NCBI GenBank assembly: GCA_001792895.1
Contig: MARA01000029.1
Location: 186,001 to 250,000, forward strand
Reading direction: 5' to 3'
From: Lentinus brumalis
Lineage: Eukaryota; Basidiomycota; Agaricomycetes; Polyporales; Polyporaceae
DNA: 64,000 bases
Shown here: positions 37,401 through 49,023 of the stretch, one piece after another
Layout of the letters: each line of letters begins with the position of its first letter
Position numbering within the stretch: position 1 is the stretch's first letter
Translations under genes and position numbers: made by a program
The notes under the pieces: generated by a model
Told to the model about the DNA's origin: nothing
Seen by the model: only the letters and a program-made list of their open reading frames with translations
The model's database searches: none

Positions 37401-38236
37401 CTACGTCTGGCCCAGTTATCCGATGCGCTCGCGGAGATTCGGCGTATCCGCCGTGTTCTGGCTGCGGTATCCGAGTTCTCAAGGATGAACGTCCTCGGCC
37501 TTGGCCAGCGCTCCATGACCAGGCAACAAGGCTTGTATACTCGCTTCAAAGACAAGCAGCAACGTGCGGTGGAGAGGTACCGAGCGGCGCGTGCTGCAAT
37601 GGTGGCTCTCGATCCGGACGGTTCCTGGACTACGACTTACCGGCCGCTCCTTGACGCAGATCTCCGCGGGCCCGGAGAGAGGACGATGAAGTCATCGCCA
37701 GCGAGGGTCGCTACACGCCAAGCTGGATTTGGCTCACATCGTTGTCCGCACGGGAATCTGCTGCTAACAGCATGAATCCTGCGGACAATGAGGAGTTCCT
37801 GCAGACTATGCGCGCAGAATGGGCTCGGTGTAAGGCGTGGGCCGACCGGTGGGATGAGGAACAAGCTCTCCTATTGGAAGAGATGCGACGTATTATCGAG
37901 TACTTCCAGTGGAAGTCTCGATGGTGGCGAAATCAGGCCGGCCGTCGGGCAGACGTGCCTGCATGTCTTAAACGGGGCCTTCGGATCTATGCCCGGAAGC
38001 AGGCAGCTGTGTTTGACAAGCTCGCAATCCGCACCGCATCGTTTTGGGTGCACGAGCTTGCCAGCATAGGGCCTCTACCACCATGGATCCGCCCGTACGA
38101 GAAGTACGCTCGTAAGGTGCGGCCGCGCAGTCGCAATGGCATGGCTGTGTTGGATGGCGAGGAGTTGGATGTGGCCTTTGGCGTCGAAGCCTCAGACTCC
38201 TCAGACTCTGAGGCTGGCTCAGATAGGGATGAATAG
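34425..38236 (+). pseudogene. KDZ-family transposase with CxC2 cluster, four frame breaks
   Basis: KDZ (Kyakuja-Dileera-Zisupton) proteins are DNA transposases. The ATG at 34425 starts a basic N-terminus. An exon then carries LPARQDFLDELLAFEGCEEP and a CxC2 cluster (CDLCGVRPATIRCRDCFRRP, CKSC). Next come SLEKLGLKVQVGHDRGTCPH and NFQAKTNLHDYWKTLERITD, NRYKQ, HAVRIWRHLQMLKRSARAHD, ECPACPHPGKNLPEGW, YLMIDANFRARCKDRGIED, CSAEHNAI and LCARHALVRKNGAGDLQLGE. They are followed by NMDYLVFSTVLGL, FSYDIACQWCKKFF, PKKHYRVHGGEP, LNFLKHVGRTYGEWIEAHWS and a long helical C-terminus. The conserved frame breaks near 35584, 36391, 37010 and 37681, each fixable by one base. All introns are 45-65 bp. The gene is probably not translatable as written, unless these are assembly errors. 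Confidence 0.85.
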
Positions 38237-38761
38237 GCTGTATATAGGATCACATGTGTATCGTCATGATCTTGACTCTCATCTGTAATGTGCAACAGTC
38301 AGATAAGTAAGCTCAGTAAGGCATGTCCATAAGTCGTCCAAAAGCGCCGACTTGTTTGAATTACTTATTCCCTAAGTGCGGCTATCAACAGTGTTGTACA
38401 ACTGCTAAGACTCAGCCTGAGTAAAAAACCAATTGTAGAGTCCGAAAGCGAAGCTAAGTAGTAATCTCCAAAGGGCATCATGGGCGGCAAACTGAAGCGG
38501 TCAGTAAGTGACGATCAATGACATGTCTTGGGCAATCACTATGGGCTCAAAAGCTATTTTTGCAGATAGCCTAACATATCAGGATGGTGCTCGCAGCAAC
38601 GAGGCGGCTACTAGTGTCCTAGAAACTGGCACACAATTAGATCTTTTGCAGCTGGAAGTTGTGATGGCTCTCCAAACCTCAGTACCTCTAGTTGTATTTT
38701 GCACCCAGCCTGTGCAGATGTTCTGGAATACTGACAATGATTATGGTATAATTGAGATAGC
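38237..38761. other. Spacer before right array
   Basis: AT-richer sequence between the transposase stop and the subterminal array. No gene is seen. Confidence 0.5.
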
Positions 38762-39165
38762 TTTCTCTGTCCGAATCGGGATTGCTACGGCCGGTTACAA
38801 TCCGCATTACAAGGTCTGGACCCCATGTACAAGCTCCAGCTTTTCCTGTCCGAATCGGGATCGCTACGGCCGGTTACAACCCGCATTACAAGGTCTGGAC
38901 CCCATGTACAAGCTCCAGCTTTCTCTGTCCGAATTGGGACGCTATGTCCGGTTACAATCCGCATTACAAGGTCTGGACCCCATGTACAAGCTCCAGCTTT
39001 TCCTGTCCGAATTGGGATCGCTACGGCCGGTTACAATCCGCATTACAAGGTCTGGACCCCATGTACAAGCTCCAGCTTTTCCTGTCCGAATCGGGATCGC
39101 TACGGCCGGTTACAACCCGCATTACAAGGTCTGGACCCCATGTACAAGCTCCAGCTTTCTCTGTC
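38762..39165 (-). repeat. Right 79-bp subterminal tandem array
   Basis: Five units of the 79-bp repeat are present in inverted orientation to the left array. The outermost unit and part of the second match the left side exactly, after which the order of variants differs. Confidence 0.92.
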
Positions 39166-39568
39166 CGAATATAGACACCCATGGATGGTTACAATCACTT
39201 TTACAGAGCCTGCCTCCATATAGCCCCCAGACCATGTTACAATTGGTTACAAGAGCCAGGATCTTGGTACTTAGATTTCCCATCGCCAGATCTATCAGAT
39301 CTATATCTGCTGATCACATCTATTACAAGCTCCGTACAAGCTCTGTATAGGCTGCTCTATGTGGGTTACAATCCTTCGTACAAGTCCGCATTTAGCTGCC
39401 CTTTGCAGTAGACCACTTGTAATACAAGCCCCACTTGTACTACAAGTGGTTGGTTGTACAATCCTATGGCTCTTGTACAAGGGTCTTGTACAGAATATCC
39501 CCCACATACAGCACAACCATTGTACCATACCTGTGGGGGTTTGTACTACAAGTCTGGATACCACTGGT
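39166..39568 (-). repeat. Right inverted terminal repeat (nested KDZ element)
   Basis: Reverse complement of 24483-24885. Ends in ...GTCTGGATACCACTGGT directly before the second GATATGCT. Confidence 0.9.
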
Positions 39569-39576
39569 GATATGCT
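39569..39576. repeat. Target site duplication GATATGCT (right, nested element)
   Basis: Second copy of the 8-bp duplication at 24475-24482. Confidence 0.8.
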
Positions 39577-39905
39577 GACGCCACGACTAGCGTTGCTGAT
39601 CATATATTCGACTTCGAGACAAAGAGCTTCGCTGTAGCCCCAGAACGTGCGGACCGAACATGGCTAGCTTGGCACGACTGCGGCACGTTGATCAGGAACA
39701 AAGCGGAGAGAACGGTGAAGTCGTCGATAGTGTGCATTGTCGAAGTTCAAGTACAGAAGAGCAGTACCGCGCGTCAGTACATCTGACGGCACGTGAGTCA
39801 TCGGTTACAGAGGCCCGCCGCCAAATAGATGGAACGTCGACGTCGAGTTAATTCAACTGAACACGGTGATGGCGATACAGTTGCTAATACAGTGGGGTAT
39901 ATACT

Positions 39906-40771
39906 CTACGCATTCAGTGTGATCCAAGCGCATTCCGGGACTTCGACGGCGTCATAGAAGGTCTCCGGGATGTCGTCGTCCTCATCCTCGGACTCAGAGG
40001 AGCATACATCGAACGATTCTAGATCATCCAACCAGCTCTCCGAGTCTGACTTCCCCATGTTCGAAGATAAGGGGGTGTTGTTGAGAGTGGACGCGCCTTC
40101 AGATGCGCGCTGTGAGCCGGCAGCGCCTACATCGTCGTCCCCGAAGAGGAAGCCCAACGAGATAACTTGTTCATCTTCAATGAACGAATGTTCGTAGGAG
40201 GAAGTGATGTCTTCCTCTCCGAAGATACCTAACGACTGCAAGACGGTCAAGGAGGGCGGATTCCCGAACGGTGTCGACAAGGGCGATGTGGAGTCCTTAG
40301 GGAACAATTCGGCAGCATCCTTGATGAACGACTCGGCGGCATCGGGATCGGCAAAGGTCAAGTACAGCCCCGCTTGATGATGTCGGAATAATACCATATG
40401 GTCGGACTTCTTCGTGTGAGTATATGAAGCATTCGTAGGAGTGCGTGGAAAGACTCACCATCCGCTTGCAATCCATGAAGGCCTCCATTCTGTTGAAGTC
40501 TAAAGCGATGGCCTTAACGTGCGCATCGCCAGTGATGCAGAGAGCCACTGGACGCCGGACGTCATGAATGTGCTATGATTCAGTGCATGAAGGCTTACCT
40601 GAGCCAACACTTGAGTCCACGACGGAGAGGCGGACATCTTTACGAGCATAATCATCTCCGGGACCCCAGGAGACAATGTCCACAGGGTAGATAGAGCAAC
40701 TGATATGGAACATTGAGCAAGGACAATCGGCGAGACGGTGAGCATTCTTACCGCAGTGTCCACTCAGGCAT
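39906..40771 (-). CDS. Unknown acidic protein
   Basis: The exon series starts at MPEWTL (40771), continues as YPVDIVSWGPGDDYARKDVR, then VRRPVALCITGDAHVKAIAL and FNRMEAFMDCKRM. The last exon (from about 40390) has LFRHHQAGLYLTFADPDAAE and an acidic serine-rich tail (SESEDEDDDIPETF), with a stop at 39906. Between the second and third pieces the frame is interrupted by a TAG (about 40576) or a 26-bp apparent intron, so the model is uncertain. No family recognised. Confidence 0.45.
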
Positions 40772-41379
40772 ATGTTGCTGTTGTGGCTGTAGGATTCAGG
40801 GAGACTTCTCTAGTCGGAAAACATCCCTTCGCTGCATGAATATAAGTGCATCTGCACGGTCAGAGAACCAAGCGAATATGCCAGACGACGAAAGGACGTG
40901 CCAATGGAATCAAAGGAATGCAGTGCCATGCCGCAGACCTGGTTGTTCTGTCATGCGACAACGTGCCGAATTCATGGGAGTAGAGCACCGTAAGTCCCAG
41001 TGGACGTGGACGTAGACGTGAGCACACAGTCAAGAGGTGGAGGAGGGCGAGGTGAACGTCACTGAACGAGGGCGAACGATCGCAACCTGACAGAAGCGCC
41101 GGCGAACTCCGGGTATCGCCGATCTTCGATCTGAGATCATTCGGCGTCATAGAGTTGAGCTCTCAGTCTTCCTCAATATTGCTGCACGTACAGGCTCTCC
41201 CCAATCTCACTCGCGCACCCTCAGCTACCTGAACTACCGGCAACACCTCCGACTTGCAGCGTGGCTTGTCCGTGCAGGTTTTTGTTCTTTGACGTCGAAT
41301 GCACCGTGGAAGATCTCCAAGTGCTTTGAAAACGGCCATGGCCATCCAGCGATACGTGTCCATCCGCCCCCCATATCCT

Positions 41380-42456
41380 CCGAGTTCTCCCCGCCATCTG
41401 CCACCATCTCAGCGATGTCGTCTGATACTCACGAGGTACAATTCGATGTGTCTTCTTGTCCCGCCCCGCCCGCCTGACCACGACCTTAGACTGACAGGAC
41501 GAATTGTAAGCCCAGTGCTCGCTCGGCTCCATGGCTTGCAGTTGTCCGTCATGTGGGCGATATCCTCCTCTCGGCTCTTGTCCTGATGAAGACGCCTCTA
41601 TCCTTCTTCTGGCGACTGTGGTAACCGTCGGGATGTTTTCCTCCATCGGCAGTCACTACCTCGTAAGACTCTACGTGCCACATACCCGTCGTCTCGTCGA
41701 TCATTCCATTTTGCGCTGCTCCTGAGGGGCCCATCATTCATTCCCCGGCCTCACCTAGTCGCCACGACCTCCCGAGCATTGTGCCCATTCAGCACCGTGC
41801 GCTCGACGGCTTTGCAACCAGCACCGGAGATAGCTTGGGATACCGCGCTCAACGTCAAGCATGCCGAGTTGGCCATACGGGAACTGGTTGCCATCGTTCG
41901 GCTGAGCAACCTTACTGCCAAGGATGAGCTAGCAGACACCCTGACGGCGTTCTTGTCTGAAGCTCGGGAGGCCGCTCGCGGTTTGCAGACGCTGTCATCT
42001 CAGATCCATGGAACTCTTGATAGGTACGTTCTCTGCAACCTCGTTTGACACCCGTGCTCACAGCCTCATACTGTGCGACAGCGTCGCCGCTTTCAGTAAT
42101 TACGTCGGTCGTGCCATCAGTGGAACCGCCTTGGGAACGAACCCCATCGCTCGTGACCTCGACGCCACCGTGGCGACCTCAAGCATCGTCAATTCGTGTT
42201 GAACAGTGTCCAGCAATATCGTAGGATTGCTGCGGCCTATGTTACCGGGACCGTGCACAGTCTGAGTGCGGTGGGTGCTCAGCTGTCCGATCTTCAACGT
42301 CGACTTAGCGGGTCTTCCTCTGCGGCGGTCGTCGTTCCTATCGCGGTCCAGCTTGAGGGTATCGACAAGACCCTGCACCGTATGAGGGGAGGTCTCAGAG
42401 GAGCTGGTTCTCAGTCAGTTACTGGGGAGGACCGTAGGTTGGATGGAACGATTTAG
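41380..42456 (+). CDS. Unknown protein with possible N-terminal membrane segment
   Basis: An upstream exon around 41596-41720 encodes ILLLATVVTVGMFSSIGSHY, a plausible membrane segment. The next exon (about 41779-42023) has AWDTALNVKHAELAIRELVA and LTAFLSEAREAARGLQTLSS before a GTACGT donor. The following one has AAFSNYVGRAISGTALGTNP. The frame then shifts near 42198 into VLNSVQQYRRIAAAYVTGTV and LSAVGAQLSDLQRRLSGSSS, ending at 42456. One added base near 42198 would join the two. The helical, amphipathic character suggests a membrane-associated helical bundle. No family recognised. Confidence 0.4.
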
Positions 42457-42715
42457 ACAATCTCGTAAGAATGTACATCACTCGCGAGCAATACTCCAGT
42501 TGTAAAAATGTCCAACGCCAAAGCGCACATTGCTCATTGCCACAAGGATTCCTGCGCTAGCGACGATAATCCCCAGAATCAAGACGCACTAGACAGTGTG
42601 AGCTACTGGAACAAAGGGAACCAAAGACTGATCGTACCGAGTGCCACATGCATGTCCTACCGCGCAGCCACTGGGATCGGTGGCTGTAAGGAACATCTGA
42701 CCCTACGGCGAGATT

Positions 42716-44026
42716 GAATATGTGCGTGTGCTTCGCTTAACCACATGTACTCACGTGCCATCCATATAACCACCGCTGATTTCCCGTGAGCGTCGTTACC
42801 ACCTGTAGCGAGGAGGAACCGGTCTTGCTCGGCATTATAATTCGCCTGAGCATCTTGTGAGACTGAGTATAAGAAGAACTATGTCAAAAGACGTACCGCT
42901 ATAGCCAAAATTGTGTCGTACGCTGGACGCGGGATCAGCGCTGATTCGTGGAAGGTGACGTCCAACTCACGCTTGGGCGCAAAGGTTTGGTGTATACGTT
43001 GGTTTTGGACGTTCCAAAGGGCAGCACGGCCCACCGTGCTGCCTCCGAAGAGTGCAAGCCCGCCGTGTACAAGGAGGACAGGTACAGTGCGTTCACCGTT
43101 TGTATCGTCCACAAAGGAGGCTATACAGTCTCCCTTATCCAAGTGGTAGAGATTGAAGCCAAAGCCCATAACCGAAAGGGCGATAATTGAGCCCTTTGGC
43201 GACACACTCGATCCGCCTCTGTACAACGAAAACATGAGGCAAACATGCGATAACACGTCGCGAGCACTCACATGTCGCTGAACGGCAGAACGTGAATTTG
43301 ACTCCAGTCTACGGAGTTATATACTCTGCAAAGTTGTGAGAATTGTGAAAGCTCTACTCGGTGAGACGCTTACACGATGCCATGATGCATGTAAGTAACC
43401 ACCACGACCGAACGATGAACTCTGGTCTTCGTCCAGTGGATACCCATGACGATGAATTGCTCTTCAGCGTTCTTAGAGTCCTTAGGCGGACCCTGCAGGT
43501 CAGTAACGTGTCTCCATACGTCTGCAAACGAGTTCGTACAGGATGTCTGACATATGATATAAAGTGACGTACCGGTACCGTTGCTCAGGTGCTGCCACAC
43601 CCGAACTTCCGGCTGGGCGCCCGACACTAGTTGACTTCCTTGCGTAGCGAGTCGTTCTACCGGATAGTCGTGTGCCCAAAAGCCAGTGGCCTCAGCAAGT
43701 TCCTGCTTATTAGTCAGCCCCGCACTTTCGTCGCCCACTATGTATCGGAGCACAATACTCACCGAGCCCAATCGGAGCACGGCAATATAGCCATCGCTCG
43801 ACCCGCACAGAATGGTGTCAGACCGTCCAGGGAGCCATTCCAGAGCTAAGAAGGGGCAACGGCTCCCCGTGTACGTGTGAAGGAGCTTGTGATCAGCCAC
43901 ACGCCATACGTAGACCTTGGGGTCCTCCATGCCCGCAGCAGCGATATATGTCCCATCAGGACTGAACGCAAGTGCGGACACACACACCTCCGTCAAGGCC
44001 GCGTTGCAGTCGAGCAGTCTCTTCAT
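42716..44026 (-). CDS. WD40-repeat protein
   Basis: WD40 proteins form beta-propellers that scaffold complexes. The ATG at 44026 opens MKRLLDCNAALTEVC, followed by repeat strands LAFSPDGTYIAAAGMEDPKV and YVWRVADH, FLALEWLPGRSDTILCGSSD, and WAHDYPVERLATQGSQLVSG and VRVWQHLSNG. After an intron come DVWRHVTDLQGPPKDSKNAE, VVYNSVDWSQIHVLPFSDM, SIIALSVMGFGFNLYHLDKG, VHGGLALFGGSTVGRAALWN and DRFLLATGGNDAHGKSAVVI, then a donor at about 42745. All frames join, so the gene looks intact, but the last exon is not resolved. Propeller-only proteins of this kind are common in Agaricomycetes. It is transcribed divergently from the SUN-domain gene 178 bp away. Confidence 0.72.
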
Positions 44027-44204
44027 ACCTCAATGCCATCTGACAAGTGGAAAGCGAAGACAAGAGGACGAAGTTCACAACCACTCGTGAACAAAGGAAG
44101 GATCAAGCGCCGCGGAAACTTAGCCGATCAGTCCGCACTTACAGGTGCTAGTTCTCGTTCTCCTCTCCTGCCATCTCACTAGCTCTAGCTCGCGCTCGTG
44201 CGCA

Positions 44205-45303
44205 ATGGTCTTCACCAGTCGCACAGAATCTGCTTCGTCTGCTCCCTTCCAGGATAGATTTGTGTACGAAGAGACTCCAGCCCCGAGTACGTTATCAGTC
44301 TATGACGATAAGTAGTCCCCTGCACTAATGCCGACGCAGGGAGAAGGGCGAAAACAGGCTCAGCGATAGCTGAGGAACGCTTTCCAGCTGTTGACTCAGC
44401 ACAAGCTCTGAAGATTAATCGGTCATCTCCTCCAGCAAAGCGTACCATGGCCGTGGTTGCCCGAGTGGCTCAACTCATCGGGCTGATCCTCGTTGTCACT
44501 TGCTTGGCCGCCATCGGGTTGGCCAACTCATCCGCGCGTGGAACTGACTCCGTTGCGGACAAGACCTCTTTGGGCATGTCCTCGCCCCTTCCCGAGCCTC
44601 TGCTGCCATCTTCTACCCTTACACCGGATCTAGAAGCATACGTTCAACGTCTGGTGTCGACTGCCCTGCGTGATCCAGTCGGGAGGCGTGACTTCGCCCT
44701 CTTACAAGACGGCGCCGTCGTGGTATCCAAACTCACGTACCCCGCCCCTTCACCTCCATCATCTAAACGATCCAAACCGATTGTAGGATCTTCTTTCGGT
44801 CACAGGGAACGCAGCGCCCCAGAGGCCGCTCTCCGTGACGACCTTCGCGTTGGAGAGTGCTGGTTAGTGCGTAGCAGTTCGGCACAGCTAGGCGTTGGCC
44901 TGCAGAGCTTCGTTGCACCGACCCACATAACCATCGACCACATCCCTCTCGAGATAGCGGCAGACATCGGCGAGGCTCCCAGAACGATGTTCTTGTGGGG
45001 CCTGGTTGAAGGAGCTGGCAACCTCGCGATTTACCGCAACTTGACCGAACGGGGGAGGTGCTGTCCGCAATCGTCGATCGTCAAGGTCCTCTCCATCGCG
45101 ACAACTCGCCCTATGTCCTCCTCGCTAGCTTTGACTACAACATCTATGCCCCCTTCCACATTCAGACATTCTCTATCAGCTCAGTCGCTATCGAGGAGGG
45201 TATGTACTTCGGAGTCGTGGTCTTGGAAATTTTGGAAAACTGGGGTGCGGAGACGACGTGCCTGTATCGCATACGTATTCACGGCAACAAGGTAGTGTTC
45301 TAA
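44205..45303 (+). CDS. SUN (Sad1/UNC-like) domain protein, one frame break
   Basis: SUN proteins sit in the inner nuclear membrane and link to KASH proteins. Exon 1 is 44205-44286, then a 53-bp intron, then exon 2 from 44340. About 60 N-terminal residues precede one membrane segment, AQLIGLILVVTCLAAIGLAN. The SUN domain follows: YPAPSPPSSK, ALRDDLRVGECWLV, AQLGVGLQSFVAPTHITIDH, PLEIAADIGEAPRTMFLWGL, YVLLASFDYNIYAPFHIQTF and VLEILENWGAETTCLYRIRI then HG. The frame breaks at a run of five G at 45051-45055; a sixth G restores it. The topology matches a fungal SUN protein with the SUN domain in the perinuclear space. It is an unexpected cargo for a transposon. Confidence 0.8.
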
Positions 45304-45559
45304 CAAATTATGTCTTTGCTCTATACGGTACCCATGTTTATCAAGAATTTGCACGTATCTCGGACTTGAGCCTCCCGGACGAAGCTTTGAGTTGCCAGTG
45401 GCGTAGGCGCTATTGCAAAGCTTGACAAACTGACAAACGTAGCCATTGTCGAGGTCAACAAAGGTAATGTCACGCTCCATCCCGAGGCACGTTGGTTCAC
45501 TGATATATATGCACTTGCACCTTGTGCGTCGGCTAACATCTCTCCCCCCTTCCTTCACC

Positions 45560-48500
45560 ATGAGCCACTCTGGCGAAGCATCAGCGCCACCGGCAGCCGC
45601 CCCAGGGAGCAGGGCTCCTAGTAAGTTATAGCCGAAGAGAGACCGTTCTTTACTGAACTTGTTCCGTAGTCATGACCGGCCGGTACAAGACCGTCTCTAT
45701 ACATGGACAGAAGCGTCCAGCAACGGGGCCATCCCTGCACGTTGCAGTCGACAACACCAAAGTTCCCCATAGACATACCAAGGACAATGCCAAGCCTCTG
45801 AGGGCGAAACCATTCTTCAAGGCGAGCTTCTATCGATCTACGAATCCGTTCATCTCTCTGACGCAGCAGCCTTAGAATACGCCTAGAGAAGATCCCGAGG
45901 CTCGGAAGGAACGACTTGCTCAAGCAGAAGAGTCCTCAGCCTCGGAAGAGGAAGGTCCGCAGCAGAAGAGAAGAGCGTCGGCTATCCGAGGAGGCCCGTC
46001 CGGCAGCAGCTCTCGCGCCTCCGGGTCTCCGTCGACCGCCTCCAGCACGGTTGCACCCTTTGCACTCGCTAGTGGCACGTCTGCGCCAGCGCCGCACATT
46101 CCAGCTGCTCCTCCTATTCTACACCCATCCAACCCGGCACCGGCGGCTATGCTCACCATTCCCATCTTGCCATCTGCGCCGTCGCAGCCAATCCCCTTGC
46201 ACCTCGTCCACCCGAAGCTTCTTCTGCGGGATCTGGTCCAGTTCCTCCGCACTCTATACTTGCAGGAGCGGCAACATATCATCGTATGTGTCGGCCTTTC
46301 CTGTCTTTTGCGTGCGCTGACCATTCTTGCAGACGGACGAGGGTGCGATGAACTTATGGACGACGCTCGATGAGCAACAGCGCGTTCACATCGTGGAACT
46401 CTACGGACAAGCGGCTGCGACGGCCCAGCGACAGGCCACAGACGCAGAGTTCGCAGCCAAGGTGCAGCCCAAGGCATCGAAGAAGAGCAAAGCGGCATCT
46501 CAACATGAGACCGTGAATACGGCCGCTGCTCCCCAACTTCCCGCGGAGCCTAGAGCTCCTCTCGTGCATTCGGCAACCCAATTTGTGATACGCAACGCGT
46601 CTGCTTCCAGTTTGGGCTCGCACGGGTCTCAAGCGAGCTTTACGACCGACGGACATGTTCAGACACCTTCGTTCGTAAGTGCGGCTTCGTCGGAGAGCCT
46701 TGGCTTGCAGGGTATGGAAGAAGTCATCAATTACACTGCGGACGTTGTCTCAGTGGTACGGAAATCTTGTTTGTTAATGCTGAATGTTGCACCTGACTTT
46801 CTTCATGTATTCAGCACGACGGCGGATCCACCAACACCTCTCATGCGAAAGAGAAGGGAAAGGTGCGTGTACGGATCACCTGTGACACTTGCATATACTG
46901 AGATCATGCAGTCGAAGGCACCCCAGATGGCTTATGAGGACGAGGCAGATGATGAAGAAGACGCCATGGATGACATCGACGGGTACGATGTTGAGCTGCG
47001 CGAGGAGACGAACGCTCTCAGTGGTTTGGAGGTATGCACTCGAAGTCTTGCCTCCCTACTTTCCTATATATCCACACCCATCCAAACAGGAGTGTGATTC
47101 TGGCGCCAGTACGGTCATGGACACGGACTTCGCTCCCCAGGAGATCGTTCAGGGGACCGCATCCATGGGTGCAAACCCCTCCGCTTCCGGATCACAGTCG
47201 GCTCAGCCTGGGGCCGCAGGATATGCCCCGTTCGACCCGGAAATTATTCTGATGTTCATGCGCAAGATGGACGGATTCGGGAAAACTATCCAGGCGCAAG
47301 GCACATTCATTCGTGAACTGCAAGAGGGCAATCGCGCGTTCCAGTGTGTACATTCGTTGCAGTCTCCTCATCCTCTCGTCTAATATACGAACAGGGAGGC
47401 CGTCTTAGAAGAGCTGCGAACATTGCGTACTGGCGGACCTCAGCCAAGCCCGCAACAGGCTCCGTCGCGTGCTGCTGCTGCAATTCTGAGGGTCCAGATG
47501 CGCTCTGCCAAACTCCGCGGGCAGGAAGTTCTACTCACTCCTGAGCAACTTGACACCGAGCACCGCAACCGTCAGATAGTGAGTATGCACTGGCAAGCAG
47601 TCGTCTTCTCGACCTTTGCTGACCACTTATCCAGCATCGAATGCACGCCCACATGCTGTCACTGTTGAAGATCAGCGACACGACCGAAGTCGCGATCTCC
47701 CATCCAACGCTTACAGAACAACAGGTCGCGGATTACCATGAAGGCAGGCTCCAGTGCACTCCCGAGAAGTTCGTCATCGACTTCGTTCGCAAGTGGAAGT
47801 CATTCTCGCTCAACAAGTTCGCCCGGATCGTCGCTATCCGATGCTTCCAGAAGAAGGCGGCCGGGGGAGCATTCGCGATGTTTCAACCTCCTGAGAAGAT
47901 GCTCACGGAGGAGTTCCTTGGTGCACTCATCGATCAATATATGAAGACGCTGCGACGCGCTTACCGGGAGGGCATCAATCCCAAAACCGAGGCGGAGAAG
48001 GCAGAGTTCAGGCGTCGCTGCGCAAGGAACGCCCGCATGGGGACGGTGAGTGTGCATGTGTCTTCCCGCTTCGTGATGACACTGACGCGCAGTGGAACGA
48101 CTATAGCTCTTCCAAGGCCGGCTGTTTGTCGTCGTCCATATGGGGTACGGCAGGCACAGCGTCTTCTTCGGGAAGCTGGCCGCCAGCAATATGAGCGGCG
48201 ACGAGACCGACGGTCCTACGGTCAAGCACCCTCCAACCTATCGCATCATCATTGCTGACTGGCAGAGCGTCGAATTGCGAGCGTTCCTCTGGGCTTTGGA
48301 CGCCAAGTACGTAGGCTACTGGGAGAAGCCTCCGAAGAAGCGCCGCACTCCAGGGAACCCAGTCCGCGTACGGGATGTGGATACTCGCGAAGGCGTCACT
48401 CGTACCCTGCCCGGAGTCGCGCCGGTGGGCTTGTGGCGCAACTGCTACAATGACAAGTGGCTTGAGACACTTGCCGACTGGGAGATTGAGATCCTGGAGA

Positions 48501-48583
48501 TGATCAATGAGGATTACGACTTCACGTTGGATCCTCCTGCTGCAGCAGCTGGGCCGTCTGCAGCTGGACCGTCTAGTCGGTGA
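45560..48583 (+). CDS. Transposon-associated unknown protein, multi-exon
   Basis: The start MSHSGEASAPPAAAPG at 45560 is followed by a GTAAGT..TAG intron and a segment MTGRYKTVSIHGQKRPATGP. Frame breaks occur between about 45795 and 45890. The later series is regular. A proline/serine-rich region ends VHPKLLLRDLVQFLRTLYLQ. It is followed by MNLWTTLDEQQRVHIVELYG, an acidic segment AYEDEADDEEDAMDD, and FDPEIILMFMRKMDGFGKTI. Next are RNRQI then MHAHMLSLLKISDTTEVAIS, EKFVIDFVRKWKSFSLNKFA, and a final exon with MSGDETDGPTVKHPPTYRII, VELRAFLWALDAKYV, PPKKRRTPGNPVR and GLWRNCYNDKWLETLADWEI, stop at 48583. The final module resembles an unnamed Agaricomycete family often found with transposons. Function unknown. 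Confidence 0.55.
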
Positions 48584-49023
48584 ATGAGGGTACGGCAGAA
48601 GCTTGGGTTCAGATGACTATTGATTCTGATAGTGATTCTACGATTGTACTGTACATGACATGTTCGCAGAGACTCGTATCTATCTGTCTTGCGCTATTTC
48701 GCGAGACGTTTGTCCCTACATTTCTCGGCAATGGTGTCAGCGGTCTCGTGCGGTTGTCCGTACTGAGTCGAACTCGCTCCAAGTTCCAAGGTTCTCCGAA
48801 CGTCCACCTTCTGCATCTCCGGGGCTGCCCTGCGGAGAGGTTCTCGCCCGCGCGCCATGTTCACTGATATCCTGCGGCTGTCTTGAGCGGAACGAGAAGG
48901 CCGGTCTGCTCGTGGCTGGGTCAGAGACGCCCGCGATCATCATCAGGCCGACAAACTTTAAACCTGCTGGCAACCTTGCTCCCGCCGCTCGCTCCTCGCA
49001 CACACGTTCCCAAACCCGTCGAC

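Larger units (their letters stand above)
24483..39568. mobile_element. 15.1-kb KDZ (Zisupton-type) transposon with TET/JBP gene
   Basis: The ends are long inverted repeats starting CACCAGTGGTATCCAGAC, identical to each other for about 540 bp, and flanked by GATATGCT on both sides. Inside are 79-bp subterminal arrays, a KDZ transposase with a CxC2 cysteine cluster, a TET/JBP dioxygenase and three unknown genes. Linkage of TET/JBP genes to KDZ transposons in basidiomycetes is an established observation. The element sits inside the CACTG-ended element, so it inserted after that element was assembled, or was carried with it. Confidence 0.88.

Noticed and set aside
38508..39350. A 280-residue plus-strand frame
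   Set aside because: It reads from spacer into the right-hand 79-bp array and terminal repeat and matches the artefactual frames on the left.
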